Assembly: GCA_035293405.1 (NCBI GenBank)
Contig: DATDOE010000128.1
Location: forward strand, 54,637-118,636
Direction: 5' to 3'
Source of the DNA: Gp6-AA40 sp035293405
GTDB lineage: Bacteria; Acidobacteriota; Vicinamibacteria; Vicinamibacterales; UBA2999
DNA: 64,000 bases
The first letter of the stretch is position 1. Every line of letters begins with the position of its first letter. The translations under genes were made by a program, and so were the position numbers. The notes below the pieces were generated by a model. The model searched no databases and was not told the origin of the DNA. It saw nothing but the letters and a program-made list of their open reading frames with translations. Shown here piece by piece: positions 60,792 to 64,000 of this stretch.

Positions 60792-62625
60792 GGGCGATGT
60801 CCTCCGTTTCCTGGCTGACCGCCACCGACGCCTCCGAGAAACGCTGGGCTTGCAACAGGAACATCTCGGCGTACCGGCCCCCGCGGCGCATCAGCTCGTC
60901 GTGCGTCCCGTCCTCCACGATGCAACCCTCGTCGATGACGACGATCCGATCGGCGCGCCGCACGCTGGACAGACGATGAGACACCAAGATGGTGGTCACG
61001 TCGCGCGTGAGCGCCAGGAAGCGCTCGAAGAGCTCGGTCTCGGCGCGCACATCGAGGCTGGCAGTCGGCTCGTCGAGAATCAGCAGTCCGGCGCCGCCGC
61101 GCACAGCCGCCAACGCACGGGCGAGCGCGACGCGCTGCCACTCACCACCCGAGAAGTCCGCACCGTCCGTGAATTCGCGGGACAAGACGGTGTCCCATCC
61201 CAGTGGGAGCCTCGCCAGCAGACGATCGCCGCCCGCATCGTGCAACGCACCGGCAAGCACCTTGTCGTCACCAACAAGCGGGAGGCAGCCGAACCCGACG
61301 TTCTCGCGCAGTGACAGCCCGTAGCGAACGAAGTCCTGGAAGATGACCGCGACGCGCCCGCGTGCCTCGAGCGGCGACGCAGCGCCATCGATTGAGATGC
61401 GGCCGGCGTCCGGTTCGTACAGTCCGGTCAGCAACTTGATCAGCGTGCTCTTGCCAGCTCCGTTCTGACCGACGATCGCGAGCGACTGGCGCGGCGGCAC
61501 GTCTAGAGTCAGGCCGTGAAGCGTCGGCCGCGCGCGGCCCGGGTACGTGAAAGACATGTTTTCGAGCCGCACGGCGACCGGCCCCTTCCTCTGCAGCGGC
61601 GTCACGGTCGATAGTGTGGCCGGCAGAGGACCCATCCCGACGAGCCGATCGACCACTCCCTTCGACTGTGCGAGGCCGAGCTGCGCATCGCCGATCATCC
61701 CGAGATCGCTCGTCGCCAGGACCGCCTGCACGAATACGAGCAGCGCCGCCACTTCGATCTGGCCCCGGCTGGCGGCCATCGCCAGCGCCGCAAGCGCCGC
61801 GGTGTGCGCAACGACCAGCGCGACAACGGCGGATACGGTGAGCGCACGGTTCGCCCGGCGGGCACGCCACGTCGCCGCCAACACCTCGTACGTCGCGTTG
61901 TGGTACTGACCCGCCAGCCAGCCGCCCAAGCCGAAGATTCTGATCTCTTTGGCTGCAGGCGCATCGATGAGCAACGACCGCAGATACTCGGCTCGCCGCA
62001 GCCGGGATGCGCCTTGGTTCATGGTACTGACTCCCTTGGCGGCCACGTTGAGGAACACGCGGTTGGTCACGTGCCAGGCCGCGGCGAGTAACAGTGGCAC
62101 CCACCAGTTGAACGCCAGGAGAATGCCGAACGCCGCGACCCCACGCAGCCGTGTGGTGGCCACTCCGGAGATCGCCAGCGCGGTCCGCCGCAGTACTCCA
62201 CGCCGGTCGGCCTCCTGAATCGCCTGGACGCGATCGGCAAACGCGGCGTTGTCGAGTGTGGCCACCACTGGCCGGCCCAGCGCCACACGCGCCACGCGCT
62301 CGTGCACCTCGAGGCCCAACGCCGCATCGATGACGCCGCATTGCTGCGTGAGCGCGTTGCCCGCGACGGCTGCCGTCGCGAGGCAGACGACCAGCGCTGC
62401 CAAGGCGTACAGCGCCGCCGCGCCCCCGCTCGAGCCGAGCCCCTGCTCCGCAGCCGCCGGAACGGCGCTCACCAGCGCGCCGGTTGCCAGGATCGCGCCG
62501 CTGGGCATCAGCCCCACGACGAGAATGAGGCCCGCGAAGACCAGCGCTCGCCAGCGAGCGGCTCGCCAGAACAGATCGAGAAATGCGCCGATGCGTGACA
62601 GTGTCTGCTTGAATGTATTGGTCAC
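60784..62625 (-). CDS. ABC exporter half-transporter 1 (fused permease-ATPase)
   Basis: About 613 residues. A transmembrane domain (residues about 20-320, with GLILVVGLMPSGAILATGAL and HVTNRVFLNVAAKGVSTMNQ) is followed by an ATPase with Walker A GQNGAGKST, signature FSGGEWQRVALARAL, Walker B LLILDEPTASLD and H-loop VSHRLSSV. The start is taken as GTG at 62625 (VTNTFKQTLSRIG), because the frame further upstream, though open, shows no coding character and overlaps nothing. It lies 95 bases after the NRPS stop and is coupled to the second half-transporter. Confidence 0.9.
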   Translation of the reverse strand: MTNTFKQTLSRIGAFLDLFWRAARWRALVFAGLILVVGLMPSGAILATGALVSAVPAAAEQGLGSSGGAAALYALAALVVCLATAAVAGNALTQQCGVIDAALGLEVHERVARVALGRPVVATLDNAAFADRVQAIQEADRRGVLRRTALAISGVATTRLRGVAAFGILLAFNWWVPLLLAAAWHVTNRVFLNVAAKGVSTMNQGASRLRRAEYLRSLLIDAPAAKEIRIFGLGGWLAGQYHNATYEVLAATWRARRANRALTVSAVVALVVAHTAALAALAMAASRGQIEVAALLVFVQAVLATSDLGMIGDAQLGLAQSKGVVDRLVGMGPLPATLSTVTPLQRKGPVAVRLENMSFTYPGRARPTLHGLTLDVPPRQSLAIVGQNGAGKSTLIKLLTGLYEPDAGRISIDGAASPLEARGRVAVIFQDFVRYGLSLRENVGFGCLPLVGDDKVLAGALHDAGGDRLLARLPLGWDTVLSREFTDGADFSGGEWQRVALARALAAVRGGAGLLILDEPTASLDVRAETELFERFLALTRDVTTILVSHRLSSVRRADRIVVIDEGCIVEDGTHDELMRRGGRYAEMFLLQAQRFSEASVAVSQETEDIAHA

Positions 62626-62720
62626 GGCGCCACAAGAGCGGCTGGTTGCCGCGTCACGAAACAGTTGTCGGAAACGAAACGGCGTCCGGCTGCCGGGTGC
62701 ACTGAGCACCCGGCAGTGGA

Positions 62721-64000
62721 CTATGAAGCAAGCGTGTGTTCGCCGGCGAGCGCGCGCGCCGCCACAAGCGACTCGCGCATGCGCTGCGCGAGCACACGCA
62801 CGTTTGGCTCGGAGCCCACAGTGCCGTGGGTGCCGGGCACCCAGTGAACCTCCACGGGCACCGGCGTCAGCTCGCTCCAGCCCACGGTTCGCTGTTCCTC
62901 GGCGGTCCAGGCCGCCATCCGCGAGACGAACCGTTCGTTCAGGTCGTCGCGAACGTCGCTCGCGCGGAACAGCGTCAGCGTTCCGGTATACGGATTCGGC
63001 ACATAACCCTGACGGCTGATGCTGCGCGCACGCATGATCTCGCAACCCTGGCGCAGCCACGCGACCGTCTCGGATGTGTCACCCCCCCGGCCGGCATGCA
63101 GCGCGTCGGTCACGTAGCGCATTTGCTCGTCGAATGTCATGCCGTCGAGCTCAGAGGTCTGAACGGCGAAGGGCCAGCCCATCTGCTCGGCGAAGTCACC
63201 GGCCACGCCGACGACGAGCGCAGCGCCGGCCACGTCGAGCGATTGCGCGCCGACCACCGTGGCAAGGGTGTCGATCAAGCCCACGAAGGCGACGGTCTCG
63301 CCCTGACGCTCGAGGAGCACAGCCATCTCATAGGCCACGTTCCCGCCGAACGACCAACCGACGATGAAGTACGGGCCGTGCGGCTGTACTGCGCGGATCG
63401 CCGCGACATGGTCGGACGCAACCCGCAGGAGCGGGCGCGTGAAGTCGTTGCCGACATCGCGCACGCCGTAGACCGGCTGGTCGCCGCCAAGATGACGCAC
63501 GATGTTCACGTAGGCGTGCACCTCGGGGCCGGCGGGATGGACGCAGAAGATCGGCGGCAGCGAGCCATTCGGCTGCAGCGGCACAACGGCCATCGGAGCA
63601 CCTGCGTCGGCACTGTGCTGCTCGCGAATCGCGTCCGCCATGTCCCGGACGGTCGCGTGGGAGAACAGTAGTGACGCCGGCAGGTCATAGTGGAGCCGGT
63701 TCCGGATCTGCGCGAAGAGGCGGAGCGCCAGCAGCGAATTCCCCCCGAGCTCGAAGAAATTCTGCGTGGGAACAATCAGCTCCAGACCGAGCAGTTGCTC
63801 CCAGATGTGCAGTAGCTGCACTTCGAGAAAGTCCCGTGGACCGTCGCCGGTGGACTCGCCCGCGTAGTCGGGCGCGGGGAGGGTCTTGGGATCGAGCTTG
63901 CCGGTGGGGGTCTGCGGCAGGGCGTCGAGGACGACGACGGCGCTCGGGACCATGTAGTCGGGCAGTTGCCGCCGCGCGTGCGCCAGCAGCGCCTCGCGGT
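62721..64000 (-). CDS. Nonribosomal peptide synthetase, C-terminal end (A-PCP-TE), 5' outside window
   Basis: The last 425 or so residues of an NRPS reading in from the right edge. First comes the end of an adenylation domain with the A10 motif LPQTPTGKLDPKTL. Then a peptidyl carrier domain with FFELGGNSLLALRLF, in which the serine receives phosphopantetheine. Then a thioesterase domain starts directly (IFCVHPAGPEVHAYVN) with catalytic serine in VGWSFGGNVAYEMA and a histidine in PGTHGTVGSEPNV. Thus it is the final module and releases the peptide by hydrolysis or cyclisation. There is no epimerisation or X domain between PCP and TE. The start and upstream modules lie beyond 64000. Confidence 0.95.
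   Translation of the reverse strand, partial: REALLAHARRQLPDYMVPSAVVVLDALPQTPTGKLDPKTLPAPDYAGESTGDGPRDFLEVQLLHIWEQLLGLELIVPTQNFFELGGNSLLALRLFAQIRNRLHYDLPASLLFSHATVRDMADAIREQHSADAGAPMAVVPLQPNGSLPPIFCVHPAGPEVHAYVNIVRHLGGDQPVYGVRDVGNDFTRPLLRVASDHVAAIRAVQPHGPYFIVGWSFGGNVAYEMAVLLERQGETVAFVGLIDTLATVVGAQSLDVAGAALVVGVAGDFAEQMGWPFAVQTSELDGMTFDEQMRYVTDALHAGRGGDTSETVAWLRQGCEIMRARSISRQGYVPNPYTGTLTLFRASDVRDDLNERFVSRMAAWTAEEQRTVGWSELTPVPVEVHWVPGTHGTVGSEPNVRVLAQRMRESLVAARALAGEHTLAS

Noticed and set aside
60784..63060. Longer 758-codon form of the first half-transporter
   Set aside because: The extra N-terminal 145 codons are arginine/histidine-rich, run into the NRPS gene's 3' region and have no exporter similarity; GTG 62625 is preferred.

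Overview
The window looks like a chromosomal segment of a high-GC soil bacterium, most likely Acidobacteriota (Vicinamibacteria-like). This is inferred from two very large MacB/FtsX-type permeases of the acidobacterial orphan-permease kind (28220-30922 with its PadR regulator, and 55319-57877), a sigma/anti-sigma/CHAT-TPR operon, a NifJ-type pyruvate:ferredoxin oxidoreductase, an IspH (MEP pathway), and short GGACCAAGG-type and palindromic intergenic repeats. No rRNA, tRNA or CRISPR array was found.

Region by region. 1-6.2 kb: ordinary genes (zinc alcohol dehydrogenase, bactofilin, double NHL propeller, VOC protein, OsmC, redoxin). 6.2-11.6 kb: an accessory island. It holds a compact, same-strand trio (FRG-domain protein, phage-beta-type protein, TTG-started DRTase/TIR-like protein), an IS3 remnant and an opposed sce7726-type nuclease, flanked by fragments of alpha/beta hydrolases. 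This trio is the best candidate for an undescribed defence system. 11.9-20.4 kb: a GMC dehydrogenase pair, then sigma factor, membrane-anchored anti-sigma-like protein and a PPC-TPR-CHAT protease-like protein with a one-base frameshift over its catalytic domain, then a truncated TonB-dependent receptor. 20.2-25 kb: a run of broken genes (zeta toxin without its P-loop, GGDEF fragment, internally deleted PhnB-like and ECF sigma genes, and a membrane-protein/sigma fusion). 25-36.5 kb: IspH, a DUF4173 membrane protein, PadR plus permease, NifJ, a broken malic enzyme, and a small HExxH protein.

37-42.2 kb: a tight minus-strand urate catabolism operon: UraD, uricase, HIU hydrolase, allantoate amidohydrolase, allantoinase, with a LOG-family nucleotidase upstream. 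42.3-64 kb: a minus-strand nonribosomal peptide gene cluster running off the right edge. From the edge leftward it encodes the end of an NRPS (A-PCP-TE), two half-size ABC exporters, a type II thioesterase, an MacB-like permease, a glycopeptide-type flavin halogenase, PurF, DAHP synthase, HpgT, HmaS, Hmo, a CmoA-like methyltransferase, a Na+/H+ antiporter, MbtH and two more methyltransferases.

How it works together: DAHP synthase raises shikimate flux; HmaS turns 4-hydroxyphenylpyruvate into 4-hydroxymandelate; Hmo oxidises this to 4-hydroxybenzoylformate; HpgT transaminates it to 4-hydroxyphenylglycine. This is the non-proteinogenic amino acid of glycopeptide, ramoplanin and CDA-type peptides. 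MbtH supports the A domains, the halogenase would chlorinate an aryl residue, the thioesterases release and proofread, and the ABC pair exports. The terminal module goes PCP straight to TE without the X domain of cross-linked glycopeptides, so the product is probably a different Hpg-containing, perhaps chlorinated, peptide.
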